Shown here piece after piece: positions 1 through 11,737 of a stretch of 64,000 nt of DNA (the first letter of the stretch is position 1; each line of letters opens with the position of its first letter). The position numbers and the translations under genes are program-made. The stretch is from positions 93,783 through 157,782 of the forward strand of contig JAGHQL010000038.1 in the NCBI GenBank assembly GCA_020080175.1, written 5' to 3'. The notes under the pieces are model-generated. The model was given only the letters and a program-made list of their open reading frames with translations, made no database searches and had not been told where the DNA came from. Source of the DNA: Glutinoglossum americanum (taxonomy: Eukaryota; Ascomycota; Geoglossomycetes; Geoglossales; Geoglossaceae).

Positions 1-3000
1 TCGCCGCTTTTATGGGTGACTCGTGCGAGTGTAGATTTGGCGGTCAAAGGGCCGAGGGGGTAATGCCTATTGCAGGCTAATTTAGTCACTAACTAGCCCG
101 TCTAGGAAATTAGCGGCCTTAATAACTTTTTTCGTATTCTCCCGGTTTGGACCTTGGCTTAGCTCATCATTTAAAACAGCGAAACAAATAGCGCGCTCCC
201 GAATCCTATCATCGTCTGGAAGGCTATTCTTCCATCTGGTCACTTCAGGCTTCCTGGTTGATCCCTCTTACCCAAATCTTCGCTGGAGCAAACGGCCTCT
301 GCTCCTTTTTGTATCGATCGCTACAAAATCCTTATGAAGTTCGTCCAGTATGACGCGACCGGTAAAGTCGTATACACCTCCGCCGTCCAGCCCAGTCATA
401 GCTGGTTTCTGACATCCCGACCGATTTTAGGTTAACCTCAGACATCTCGAGCCCCGGTGCCTCCACCCAGCTTTCACTGAATCCTTTGTACCCAAGAGAT
501 AAAACGGGGTGAAACTATGGATATGTCCATGGACGTCGGTCCGAGGGGGAGGGGCCTGGGCCTGGCAGCTGAGAGCATCAACTTAGTGTCCGTGATAGCG
601 AAGTCGTCTGGCCCATTGGCCGATGCAACAACAGAGTCTGTTCAATGACTGGCCAGAGAGCGGATTAATCATGACTCGTTTGTGTTTGCCCTGTCGCTGG
701 GACAAGATCTCGCAGATCTAAATATGAACGAGATCGATGTTTTGAGAAGGGCGAACGTTACCCTGTCGCTTTTACGGATTGCGACCCGCCGTGCTTGGGG
801 CTTCGGACGAGCCATACCGGCTGGCCATCGGCTCTGTTCGGTAGCTACGACGATGGCCGGTTGTCTTTGAATATCATGATAAGGGCTACGCAATGGATGT
901 ATTATGCGATGTGTCCCTATCTACAAACTTAGCTCCGGCAAATCTTAGACGCCCCATGTATCAAGCTCGTACTCATCCGGCCATCTCCAAATCGGTCGCA
1001 AGAACAGCACTCCACACGGTCAATATGGGAGCAGGGGTCGCCGGCCCCCAAGACCCCCTAGGAGCCATTGCCAAACTGCTTCCTGTCATCAGATACACTT
1101 GCCCTTATAATCTACACCACCCAAAAGGACCTCTCGCCCTAGGATTTTGTTGCAAATGAGTCGCTGCGCTATGGGCCTTCTGAAATGGGTCTATCATTAT
1201 TGGGATGGGGAGCTTTCCGTCAGCTTCGAAAACCGCGTGTATCTAGGAAGCCCATGTGCCATACCCCCAGAAGCCTGTCGTTCACTATTGAAGGCTTATA
1301 CGAGGCCGGAAATACATGCCAGGACGCTCAACATGCCGGACACGCCCTGGTCAGAACATACCAGCACTCGACTTTTAAACAAAACTCAGAAATTCTAAGT
1401 GGAGGGAAGGGCCGTGGCACAACGCCTCCGGAGACATTTAGATACCGCTCTCCGCTCTACAATATTCAGAATCCACATGCCAGGGTTCATCTAGTCTGAG
1501 CGAAACGGAGAATGTAGCCCAACCAACCACCCAACAGATTATACGATCCATCGTGGAACTTACTGTGGCGCCTGGGTCTGTGCATAAGCCACTGGCACTA
1601 AAATACAGAAATCAGGAGCTCCAGGCTATCGTAACAACAAATTTCAATGGTGGCTCTCCCTTACACCTTTAGCGCAATCTCGGCGGGGATGAAGTCCCGC
1701 CGCCTCTACGTGATCCTGCCAATGCCAAGCACGACTACCAATATCACCTGGACAGCCTCGTTGCATGGTACCTGGAGATCGCAGGCGCCATGAATTTAGC
1801 TTCTGAACACTGCGCGTGCGGTTGGTTGCGCGAAGCAGAGGATCGAGGACCATGTCGAACAACATATTGATGGCGGCTGCTTGAAAATCGTCATGCTTTC
1901 AGAAGTTTTACTATTCCTTGGGTATGCTATGGCGGAGGAGCGGTTGATATATCGAATCTCGACAGCTTAAAGTCGGCTGTTGGGCTTATAGAGACAACGG
2001 AAAGTCTCTTTATTGGTATCGCCAATGAGGGGGTAGTTGAATGGAAGATGTGATTTTGTTTAGCCGCATCAGCCATCACCAGGCCTTCACAACGGGAGAC
2101 ATCAAGTATTACCACTGATATGCTGTGCTGGGCCACAGGCTCTATAGCCCTCGTTCCGCTCTGGTTTACTCTCGACGAGGAGATCCACCTCCAACACTCC
2201 TGGGGTGTGCGAAGACTGACTTGAGGTGACCTTCCTCCGAGATTCTACTTAGTGATATGTCTTCACTGATCGCTTAGTTATAACCTGCACAAAATGATAC
2301 ACCTCAGCACCAGAACGATTTCAGAAGGATTCGGCAATGATTCTTTTCGTTCCAGCCGGTCGTATTCTCTCAGGAAAAAAAAATCGCCGCTTTTAACTCT
2401 CAAAGAGCTTTCCGCATCTGGTACTCAACATTAAGGCACCCAACAACACGCGGCGCTCAACATTAGAGCCTTGTCACCAACAGCACTTTAGTGCTCCTCC
2501 GGGCGCTCTCCCTTAGAGCATATTTCTCAATTTGCAGTTGGCGGTTCTCAGTTTTCGGTTTGCGAGTTCCAGCTTTGAGTTTAGCCTCTACCAGGAAAAA
2601 CCCGTTCTACCCCGGTATTGGATAAAATACTCCTACTCTAGCATTGAGCGCCAGGTCCTAGCAAGAAGACTGCATACTCATGGGTTCTGCCGACAAACCG
2701 CCATCTCAACTGCCTACGCCTGTATCTATTTCTAGAACAATCATTTTAGGGGGAGCTGCTTTAGGGAACCGTTTCTGGTCCCCTCATTGTGACCCAAACA
2801 CAAATGATTCAGCTTCAATAAAATCACATCACCCCGCTAATTTCAAGCAGTTTCCTCAACATCTTATTGTTAATTCTAGTCAGATAACAGAGTGCTAGAA
2901 AGGCTCGCTCTTGATGAACATGCGGAACGATGGCTACCCACACAGTGAAAGCTATTGGCTAGATTACACAACCGAATTATTAACGCGGTTGCTAGAATTG

Positions 3001-3278
3001 TTATAATGGAGGTGCGGGTGCACTGCTCAGCAGCATGCATGTTCCCGCGGGAATGGTTCTCGTGTAGGATAGGAGCCTTGGATTGCCGTTTACTGCGCTT
3101 GCATTATAGGAGGCGGTTTTCCTCTATACTTTGTTTCATTGAATCAAGTCTATTCTACATGCTCCCAGTCAGCTCATAACAGCCTTCGGTGAGCTGTCTA
3201 TACATGATGAGGCGGTATGCATGCCCCACGCCTCAGACTTGAATAAGAAATGAACGGTTGTCTAGAGTGAACTATCCC
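1..3278. other. Gene-poor stretch, no supportable gene
   Basis: Open frames here are all short, mostly lack an ATG start and show no recognisable motif or phase-consistent intron series. The stretch holds two of the five exact copies of the decamer GCCGCTTTTA (3-12 and 2386-2395) described in the findings. An A9 run directly precedes the second copy. No tRNA-like B box or terminal repeat was found by eye. Confidence 0.5.
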
Positions 3279-4499
3279 CTATGAAGGTCTAACATAGGTC
3301 GAACACAGCCCCTCGTCAAGACCAGCTTCACGCGGGAAAGTAGTGTAGACCCCACAAGGCGTTCTCCTCGTCTCCAATCCCCGGATCACGACAACAACTA
3401 CTGCCCCTACGTACCAAGCGATTGTGTACGCTGTATACCAAGATGTGCCGATGCAGGGCATAATGGTGGTATTGCCCTTTCCGGTGGTGATATAGAATAG
3501 GCTGATAAGGAATGTCATGAGGCAGAGAAATAGATAAAGCAAATGGTCCACAATGGTAGAAGCCAAAGGGTAGGGAGAGAGGAGCTCTCCCATGGTTGTG
3601 ATTTGGCAGATGACCATATAAGCGGTAAAGCACAGCCACACGAAGAGGTACAGAACGCGTAGAAGTACTGCTGGCCAATAGCTTTGGGGATGCATGTTGT
3701 TCTTGTCGAAATCTTTGCTCATGAAGTCTTCCCATCGTCCGTCTCGGAGTTCGCTCGAGGCGCGCAACCAGCCACGAGGGGATTCTGTGAGTTCAATAGA
3801 ATCGCCCCTCACGTCACTCAGACACCGATATCCATATTCATCAGACAGCCACACGGCGGGCAACAGTCTGACAAGCGACGCGACAGCAAGAGGCGCGAAA
3901 ATGCCCTCAAGGTTCATTAGCGACGACCTAGTCTTAATCTGCAGCGCCATTGTAGAGAGTACGTATACGGCTTGCACACTAACGATGAATGTCCCCAGCA
4001 CCGATACCGAGAGCAGAGGCACGCGAGTTCTGTTTGGACTTCTCGTCATCCAGGCTTTACTCCTTGTCATGATGTCCTCAGAGCCGTCCCAACGGATTCC
4101 GGTCCAGAACACCGCATTCGAAGCAGCCATATTCGAAGACGTCCATGCCTTGGAGCGTATTCGCCGGTCGGCGATTGCGAAATAGCGCCAGACGATGGAA
4201 GTCGGATTGAAGTGGCTGATCCAATTAGCGACCGAGGGGTCTGGCCCTCGGAGGATGGCGGCAGAAGGAACGCCGGTGAGGATATGCGTTGCAAGCGGAG
4301 CGAGGCAGAGTGTCAGTTGTGATAGCCACTCGTTGAAAGATATCGATTGTGATTGATAATGGATGAGGGTCTTTCTTCGCGTAAGATGTCGCACAACACC
4401 ATCATCACGTGGACCAAATTTGTGACCACCGTGAATCGCTAAGAGTGCGGTAGAGAGACAGAGCAACAGAGCCAGAAACAGGATAGCTCTCGTATCCAT
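3279..4499 (-). CDS. Multi-pass membrane protein of unknown function
   Basis: This is a single uninterrupted frame of 406 residues. The start is the ATG at 4499, reading MDTRAILFLALL; the frame is open upstream only from a GTG, which is unlikely in a nuclear fungal gene. I see about seven hydrophobic segments: near residues 5-20, 45-65, 160-185, 205-225, 280-302, 313-340 and 360-380. Between them lie polar loops rich in Arg and Ser. The layout, with a long loop after the second segment and a short hydrophilic tail, fits an uncharacterised fungal integral membrane protein. No transporter or enzyme signature is visible. The next gene is far away on both sides, so context gives no functional hint. 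A missed small intron cannot be excluded. Confidence 0.7.
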   Translation of the reverse strand: MDTRAILFLALLLCLSTALLAIHGGHKFGPRDDGVVRHLTRRKTLIHYQSQSISFNEWLSQLTLCLAPLATHILTGVPSAAILRGPDPSVANWISHFNPTSIVWRYFAIADRRIRSKAWTSSNMAASNAVFWTGIRWDGSEDIMTRSKAWMTRSPNRTRVPLLSVSVLGTFIVSVQAVYVLSTMALQIKTRSSLMNLEGIFAPLAVASLVRLLPAVWLSDEYGYRCLSDVRGDSIELTESPRGWLRASSELRDGRWEDFMSKDFDKNNMHPQSYWPAVLLRVLYLFVWLCFTAYMVICQITTMGELLSPYPLASTIVDHLLYLFLCLMTFLISLFYITTGKGNTTIMPCIGTSWYTAYTIAWYVGAVVVVVIRGLETRRTPCGVYTTFPREAGLDEGLCSTYVRPS

Positions 4500-5202
4500 T
4501 TCCGCGTTTCTACCAGCTGGAGAACGAGGCACTCAAAGCTGCTGAGGTGGCAGTGCCTCGTGGGATCTGCGAACAATCCAGGAGGTACATGATCTTATGA
4601 ACGGAGGGGAGTTAACATAAAACGACATCCAGGATGATTAAAAGCATAGGAAAGGGGTCCATACAACATAGGAGAGCATACGTAAAATATGATAGGCTGG
4701 TCGTTGAAAGTTCGAATACGAGGCCAGGGAGCGGCGACCAATGAGAGTAGATGGCCGGGATGCGGCTCAGGGTCTTGATCGATTTGAAACCCTCGGCTAT
4801 ATTGAGGACCCCAGGAGCGAGGGTTCTCCGGGTCCGATCGATTAGTTGTTTATGCCAAACATGGGAAAGAACGGAGACATCGCTCAGGCTAGTTGACAGT
4901 CTCCGCTGTACTAACAAGACAACATCTATTTGTCGCAAATGCCAGAGAAAGCCGCACCCTTATATATAATACTTGAGAACCATTTCGACCGTACCGAATC
5001 AAGATGCCCAATCACTATAGGTTCAGAGGGCCATAGCCAAGACCTCACCGACAGACGAAAACTCCAAACAAAGTGACAGGCCTACCCTCGGCCCATGAAA
5101 AGAACTGCTAGATCTGAGACATATTGCAACTGGCTTCCCAGCTCTAGTGCCGAAACCGACCGACCATAAGCCGCGAGATAGATGAGACCAGCGTTCTCCT
5201 CT
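4500..5202. other. Upstream region of the membrane-protein gene, no gene seen
   Basis: About 700 bases without a convincing coding frame. The part next to 4499 should hold the 5' UTR and promoter of the membrane-protein gene, but no clear TATA or CCAAT arrangement stood out. Confidence 0.4.
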
Positions 5203-6520
5203 TTAATGAAATCCTTGATCTATCGGCAAGCGTGTTTCGTCTGCGTGTCTGGAAATGGAAAGGAAGCGTTTTTGAGAATCTGAATCAAGGCAATGATAGG
5301 GACCGCCCGGAATTACAATGTCGCAGAACAGCCCACAGTGTTGAAGTGAATCAGGCGTTGTGGAGGACCTGGCGGCTGGTGCTATGAATTTCCTCGCTTC
5401 GGGTATTGTGATCCAACGGACCGCTCCAGCAGTTGCTGTGACGTGCATGATTAGCGTTTAGCTATGCGGCGAACATGCAGTGGTGGCCTTACCGCCAATC
5501 GTGCAGATAAGCAAGGCACAGCAGCCGGCCTCTTGGCTATGAAATGGCAAAAGCACCGCCAGGCCAACGGCCACTAATGATAGCATAATGGGGCATCGGA
5601 TCGTAGCCTTTCGCGCAAGCTTCGCGAGACTGCTCCATATACCGGCAGGTAACACAGCCGCATATCCTTATCCACCGACACACGGACCTGTTGCTAATAC
5701 AGCTGCTGATTAAAGACCTCCCACCGGTGCGAAATTCGATCCTCATTCGCTGGATGGTTTGCTTGGATAGCCACCAGATCTTCTCGTATTCCCAGGGCCC
5801 AACGGGGAGGCACATCGCGCGCACTCAACGAAGAGGTATATCAGGGCCCTCGTGGAGAAGTAGGAGGTGAAGCAGAGGAGAACGCTAGCATTGTAGTGGG
5901 CAGTGATATTTAGGCCGGCCCATCAGAGGATCAAAAAGGGGACAGAGGATGCCGACGATGTAGATTATCATCTCGAGCTCGCGGATGACGGAAGTGTTTC
6001 GAGGACCTTCGCGGCAGATGATGGTGATGAATCGGCCTGGAGGAGTAATGGAATCAGTGATAGCCGTCCTTTGCAAACGGATCGAGACACCAAGCAAGAG
6101 ACTCGTCCATTCATCACCAACAACTCACCAAGGAGCCAAATTAACCCAAGCGACGCGACCAGCATCGCGGCCAGATAGCCCGCTATCCTCACAACCGGAA
6201 TCTCTGCCCCGCTATAGTAGATCCTCCTAAGCGCCCCCCTAAGGCTTCATCACTCCCTAACCCCCCCGGTCACTCTGCCATCACCAGAAGCACAAGCACC
6301 GCCGCAAAGCGACCATAAATCATCGCCCCCATCGCCACCCCGATGTTGCGATATAATTAACAGCTCAGTGAATATGACAACTGATGACTGCCGGTCTCGC
6401 CGAAGTATGATGGTTGCAACAATCGATGCCAGACCGGAGTTGAAGATTCCGCCAAGTTCGGCTATTTCAGGAACCGGGACCCCCCGCGGGGTGATTACGG
6501 GTCCTCATCCCAGAAGGATG
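5203..6520 (-). pseudogene. Possible relic of a multi-pass membrane protein
   Basis: On the minus strand, several short frames separated by stops and frameshifts each carry hydrophobic blocks. Examples are AELGGIFNSGLASIVATI near 6450, GVAMGAMIYGRFAAVLVLLV near 6320, GYLAAMLVASLGLIWLLGEL near 6175 and CPIMLSLVAVGLAVLLPF near 5580. Their spacing and the charged residues between them resemble a decayed major-facilitator-type transporter. No diagnostic motif survives, and I could not align the pieces to one family. It could equally be unrelated hydrophobic noise in GC-rich DNA. Read this entry only as a flag for a translated search. Confidence 0.22.
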
Positions 6521-6529
6521 CCGCCATGA

Positions 6530-9500
6530 CATCAAGAGCCTGCGATGACACGGCCCCGTCGGGGGAAGCTCCGCGGAGGGTGCCGATGTTAGGAGTTGGT
6601 AGTTCCATGACCCGAAGGATTTCCTTCTTTCCGTTGCGACTAGAGTTGGTGGGGATGGCTGTGCCTTCTTTCCTTAGAATGAGAACGCTTGGGACCTCGC
6701 CCACCTATGGGAGAATCGATTACTCTCAATTACTAAGCTAGTTCACCTAACTAGTAATTGGTGGGAATGTCTTGAATGACTGGGCTCGCTAGACCGACTT
6801 AATTTAGTCGCAGCACGTTTTGTTCTAAAGCGGCGATTAGGCCCATTGTTCCCGCATCGCTGATTCTGGATGAGGAAACACGCCACTGTTTGGATTGCGG
6901 TCAATCTCAGATATACTGCGGCGGCGAATACGGTTACCAGCCTCTTTGTTCCATCGACTCTACGGCTCTGAGAGGAGCGGGTTGGCTAAGCTCTGGAGAT
7001 GGCTCAGAGAACTGCTCGAAGAACAAACTGTGGCCTTTAAAACCCCTTAGGACAATACCACACGGACAAGGCAATGTGTCGGACCAGAGATTTCAGCAAC
7101 ATAACGGATATCCGGGCTGGGGAAATGCGTGGGAAACTCAAATGATGGGATTCAATCGGTAAAACATCCTGTTCTTAATTTGGGATTATCAGCTAATGTT
7201 GGCCGTAGGAACCCAATCGGACGTCGATTGGGGGAAGGGAAACGTCAATTCCCACCAATAAACGCGTCAAACATCTTAGTTGGGTGGCTTTAGACCCTCC
7301 GTACGTCCGCCTAAAACCAGCCAACTATCCAAACGAGGAAATAGACTAAGTTCGGTTTAGGGTCCCAGTACAGAGCTTATGTGGCTGTGGCTGATCCACT
7401 TAATCGGTCGGAGTGTCGTGGCTACGTCTCCAGGCACTAGATTAGGAAAGTGGCCGTTTAGGGCTAACCCCTAACCTCGTCATATAGCGGACCAGACCGC
7501 ACGACGCTCACCCGCACACACGCACGCATGCACAGCGAATCCGCCACCTCTAGGTCAACAGGGACTCAATTAATGCCATTAGATACACCCCAGATTCTCC
7601 CACATACAATGGGAAAGCTGGATCGAAGAAAATCCCGGTGGTTGGTGGGGGAGTGAAGAGAATCGTTTAGAAGGAGGACCAAGGAGGGTAGGGGTGAGGG
7701 CGGTGAGGGAGGCCGGCCGCGGTGTCACTGAGTGCCAAGTGGGCATAGAACCAGACGGTAGTGAGGTTTTAATAGCAGATATACAACACAGCACCGTGCG
7801 CTCCTGCCGGACATATCACTACCCGTTTTCGCTGCGCTCGCTATATCAAAATCCCTTCCTTGTCGTGCCGTTCTCGGCCTAGGGACTGTGATTGAACCTG
7901 TAGTAGATCAGCCGTTGTATATACTTCTTCGCGACAGCTCCTCAGCTCTGCGTGGACGCCGTGGTCTTATGACTGCCTCATGTAGGCAACACTCAGAACT
8001 ACCCAGTAGGATACACCGTGTGCCAAACTCCAATTTAGTTTTCCCTCCAAGCTGGAGAGTAAATGGCGCAGTTTATGGAGGTAACGCGCCGTTTGTTGGC
8101 TTTCATTGGTTCTCGGCTGTCGCCGAGCGCGGAAAAAATTCTTCCGAGGTACCAAATGTATGACGGTGTCGCTCTCGAGAAGTCGGTCACTCCCGTAAAT
8201 ACAAATTTTCACAGCTCAGGTTGTGTTGTATGATACGGCGCGGCCGTGCTCCACAGTATATAAGAACGCCGACCGGTCACACGAATCGAATCTGTGTGTT
8301 GGAAGCGACTTGTTTGGTATGCTATTTTCGTTCGGCTACACTACCCTCTCGTGCTCGAGATCCTGTACGCACTCCCTATCTAAGCTGTTAGACCGCTCTA
8401 AAAAGGACATCATGCTAACTAATACCCCAATTTAGGGTCAGGTAACCCACCGAGCATAGAGTAGCCCCGACGGCAAACTACTTCCACTAGCAATAACCCT
8501 GTTGGGCAGAAGGAAGTTGGTGGAATTCGGCAGTCAGAAGTCGAAATCAATGGCGGCCGAAGCCTTGGCTGCGCTCCCCAACATAGGGATATGTCTGGGT
8601 CATACATGACTCAGAAGGAGCTACTAGTCGTGACACTTTCTCAGACTACTTTAGAGCACAAGTACTCTTTATTGAGAGTAGCAAGCTTCAGACCTAAGAC
8701 CGTTCCGGATATTGTATGCGATAGGGACTATCGGTATCGCAACCATCCGTTGTTTTCACTGGCAGCAAGGCGAGGCATCTAGGAAATATTAACCAGAATA
8801 GGCTTGCACCGCCAACTGCCACTGGACTTGGTCCATCCTACAGGTCGCCCTACAGCCTGATCGACTTCGACGTCTCACCATTACAAATCTTCCTTCGTAC
8901 TGCATCGCTCAGCTGAGGAGGGGATTGGTCGCCCTTTTCGTCGATCACCGAGATGTTTTTGTCAGCGGTCGGCGGCGATGCAAAGGCCCGTGTTTTGCAG
9001 TAGGCCACAGAATCTAGGCTTGGGTTCGTCGGGCTGGCCGTTAGCATGCAAACGCCAACGCATGTCAGTTGCATGATGCATAGATCGCGAGCCAAAGAGG
9101 ACCGCCAATCTGAGATACGATAAAAAAAAAATTTTTTTTCTCGATGGTGCTCACCAGAGTATCCACCGGGTATGATGCAATTGTAGTTCCAAGGCAATCC
9201 CAAACGCCGATCTAAGAAGGATCCCTCGGTACCCAGAATCAGCCCCTAATCCCTTCGGCCCAGAATTGACACGCGTCCAACCAAAGCCCCCGAATGCGCA
9301 GAGTCTATCTTTTGCTCCGATAACGCGTCGCAGGCCGCCGTCATCCGGAATGCAGGCTGTGTGGTTGGTGCCCAGTCACACAAACAATCGAACCTCTCGG
9401 GTGCGCGAATTAAGAAAAAGATGAGGGAAAAAACCAACTTGGGCAGCCTCAATTTGGACTCAGCCGCAAACGGTCTAGTAACTAACCACTAACCACTTGG

Positions 9501-10492
9501 CCTGTTTACAGCCTCATCTTACGTAGGTGCAGCGGGATTCCGTTACCCGGTTCGATACTCCGCCTCAAAACCCCCCGCGAATGAGCAATTGGCCTAACCG
9601 CCTGGCACGAGTTTTCCGTTTCCCCGCCGATGGGGGGCCTCCAGATGTCACTTAACGTGACCTGCGCGAAATCCACGAAATTGCTCTACGCTCTTTGTTG
9701 CGGCTCCCCATCGGCGATTTACGGGCAGTGGCAAAGCGTGTTGTGCTGCTGCACTGCTCCTTCTTGAGTTAGCAATCGACCCCACACATGCATGATGTCG
9801 TCGGTTCCTAGCCTCCTCAGCTAGAGTCTCAGGCATCAATCGATTCGCTGAAGGCGCCCAAACATGGCCTCACTTTTTTCACGACGCCCTTTTTAATCCC
9901 CGTCCCCGACGTCGCTATATCCGACCCCAGACGTTCTAACGTGCCAACCACCATTCCCAATGCGTCGCCTAGCCTGTCATCCTTGGAATCTTTCGCCCTC
10001 TCGTTCGCTGGATGTGCCACCATCATGGGATTGCTCATGAGTCGGTCGGAGCATCAACGAGTTCCGACACTTTCGACCTAAATCCGGTGGGGCCGGGTGG
10101 GTGATAACCAGGGTTTTTCTGTTTGTGATGCTCCACAGCCCATTTTCGTTAGTTTTAAAGATTTTAATTGTCGCGCATAAATTGGCTGGCGAGAGCTGAG
10201 GGTTCGTTTGAGGCTGTACCGAGCTCCAAACCACCCCTACCTCAACATCGCATCGTGAGGCCACCAACTTTCAGTTTTCTTTTTCCTTCTGGCCGCCTAA
10301 GACACAAGGCACATTTCACTTTTGGTTACTTCCGAGTTGCCTCACCAAGCCTCACCAATGCCTCGCCAATGCATTCCATAAGTAAGTGAGGAGGCCCATC
10401 CGCCTCGACTTAAATGGAATCAGACGCCAACCCTCCACTTGCTAAAAACTGAATTATACCCCGATTGACCTAGCAGCTTAAAGGCACACAAG
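6530..10492. other. Gene-poor stretch
   Basis: Nearly 4 kb with no gene I can support. Visible details are a CA/CG-rich run near 7505-7530, a run of ten A followed by nine T near 9122-9140, and a 69-codon ATG-initiated minus-strand frame at 9829-10038 with no recognised motif. AT content changes repeatedly along the stretch, as expected for decayed sequence. Confidence 0.4.
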
Positions 10493-11737
10493 ATGGCGCC
10501 CCCAACTGGACGAGGTGTCTACGGCTATGGAGGCCGCTCTTACAGTGGTTACCCGAACGACTCAGGCTTCTCTGATGGAGATACGTCGTCGCTACATACA
10601 GGCAGGCGAGACAACATGAGCCGCGGAGGCCACGATCGGCAAGGCCGCCAAAGCCGACAGCCCTCAGTCCATCGTTACCCAGACGATGGATACTCGTCGT
10701 CTGATGGGTATGGGTCATCGGCTCTGCGAGACCGTGCTAAGGTTCGTCTTAACCCAATTCGAGCGGGTGACTTAGAGTCATGACTAAAGCATCCCTTTCA
10801 ATAGATGAGAGATGAAATCAAACACCTCAAAGCACAGGTTAACAAGCTTCAAGAAGATGAGAAGAGACACGTCAAGGTTCTCGATGAGACCATCGCTGAC
10901 CTCAGAGGCCGTAATAAGGCCCTCGATTATGAAAACAAGGGTCTCAGAGATGCCAACAGAGCCCTCGATGATGGAAGCAGGGCCCTTGAGGCGAGGGTCG
11001 AGTTCCTTGAAGGGCAGAATCAGTCTCTCAAAGGGCAGAACCAGTCTCTCAAAGTGCAGCTCAGGGATCTTGAGGGAGAGTTCGGGCCTCTCAAGGAGGA
11101 GAACAAGGGCCTCAAGGATTCTAACAGGATTCTCTCAAAGAACACTAGGACTTCCGAACATGAATACAATTCCCTCAGGGATAGGGTTGATCATCTTCAG
11201 ACAGAGCTAGGACACTATAGGCAGCTCGTCAAGTCCACCGAGAAGAAGCTCCAGGACGAGAAACACGCTGCAGCTGACCGCAGGAGGCTCTACGATGCCA
11301 ACATCAAAGATGTCGAACGCGAGCGCGACAACAATCTCAGAGCTTACAACGCGAGCGAAGGAAACCGAGCCACTCTCCAACAAGCCAATCACGCCCTCGA
11401 GGAAAACCTAACAGCCGAACGTGCACGCCTCGCGATCCTCCAGACGACGAACCAGAGCCTCCGAGGCGAGGCCGCCACCCTCAACACCAACCTCAACGCC
11501 CAAATACGCCAGCTTGGGGAGGAAAACCAGAACCTCCGGTACCGCAGCCACCTCCTCAACCAGCAGTTTGAGAGGACCAGGCAAGAGCTAGATGAAGCCA
11601 CGCGCAGCCTCCGCGAGAAGGAGGAAGCCCTCGAGAACGTCTACACAGCCCGCCAAGGCTACAGACGCGGCAACACCACCGTCCGCCAGAGGGCGAACGG
11701 CAGACTCGAGTCGTTTAGACCGCATGAGCGAGAATAA
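10493..11737 (+). CDS. Coiled-coil protein with Gly/Ser/Arg-rich disordered N terminus
   Basis: Two exons, 10493-10741 and 10805-11737, encode about 393 residues. The intron (10742-10804) starts GTTCGT, has a branch-like TGACTAAA and ends ATAG; both exons meet in phase 0. Residues 1-83 are rich in Gly, Ser, Tyr, Asp and Arg and look disordered. Residues 84-380 are an almost unbroken coiled coil dominated by Leu, Glu, Gln, Asn, Lys and Arg, with recurring LRD, LEG, NQSLK and ENQNLR blocks. A 21-nt duplication (11012-11053) adds two extra heptads. This composition suits a scaffold or filament-type protein; no enzymatic motif is present. Codon use is GC-ending, as in an expressed gene. Function is unknown; similarity to other coiled coils would be largely compositional. 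Confidence 0.82.
11012..11053 (+). repeat. 21-nt tandem duplication inside the coiled-coil gene
   Basis: Two adjacent 21-nt units (11012-11032 and 11033-11053) differ at a single base. Each encodes GQNQSLK, so the reading frame and the heptad register are kept. This is how coiled coils commonly lengthen. Confidence 0.9.

Noticed and set aside
9530-9590. GGTTCGATACT as a tRNA B box
   Set aside because: It lacks the final CC of the box and no matching A box or cloverleaf can be folded nearby.
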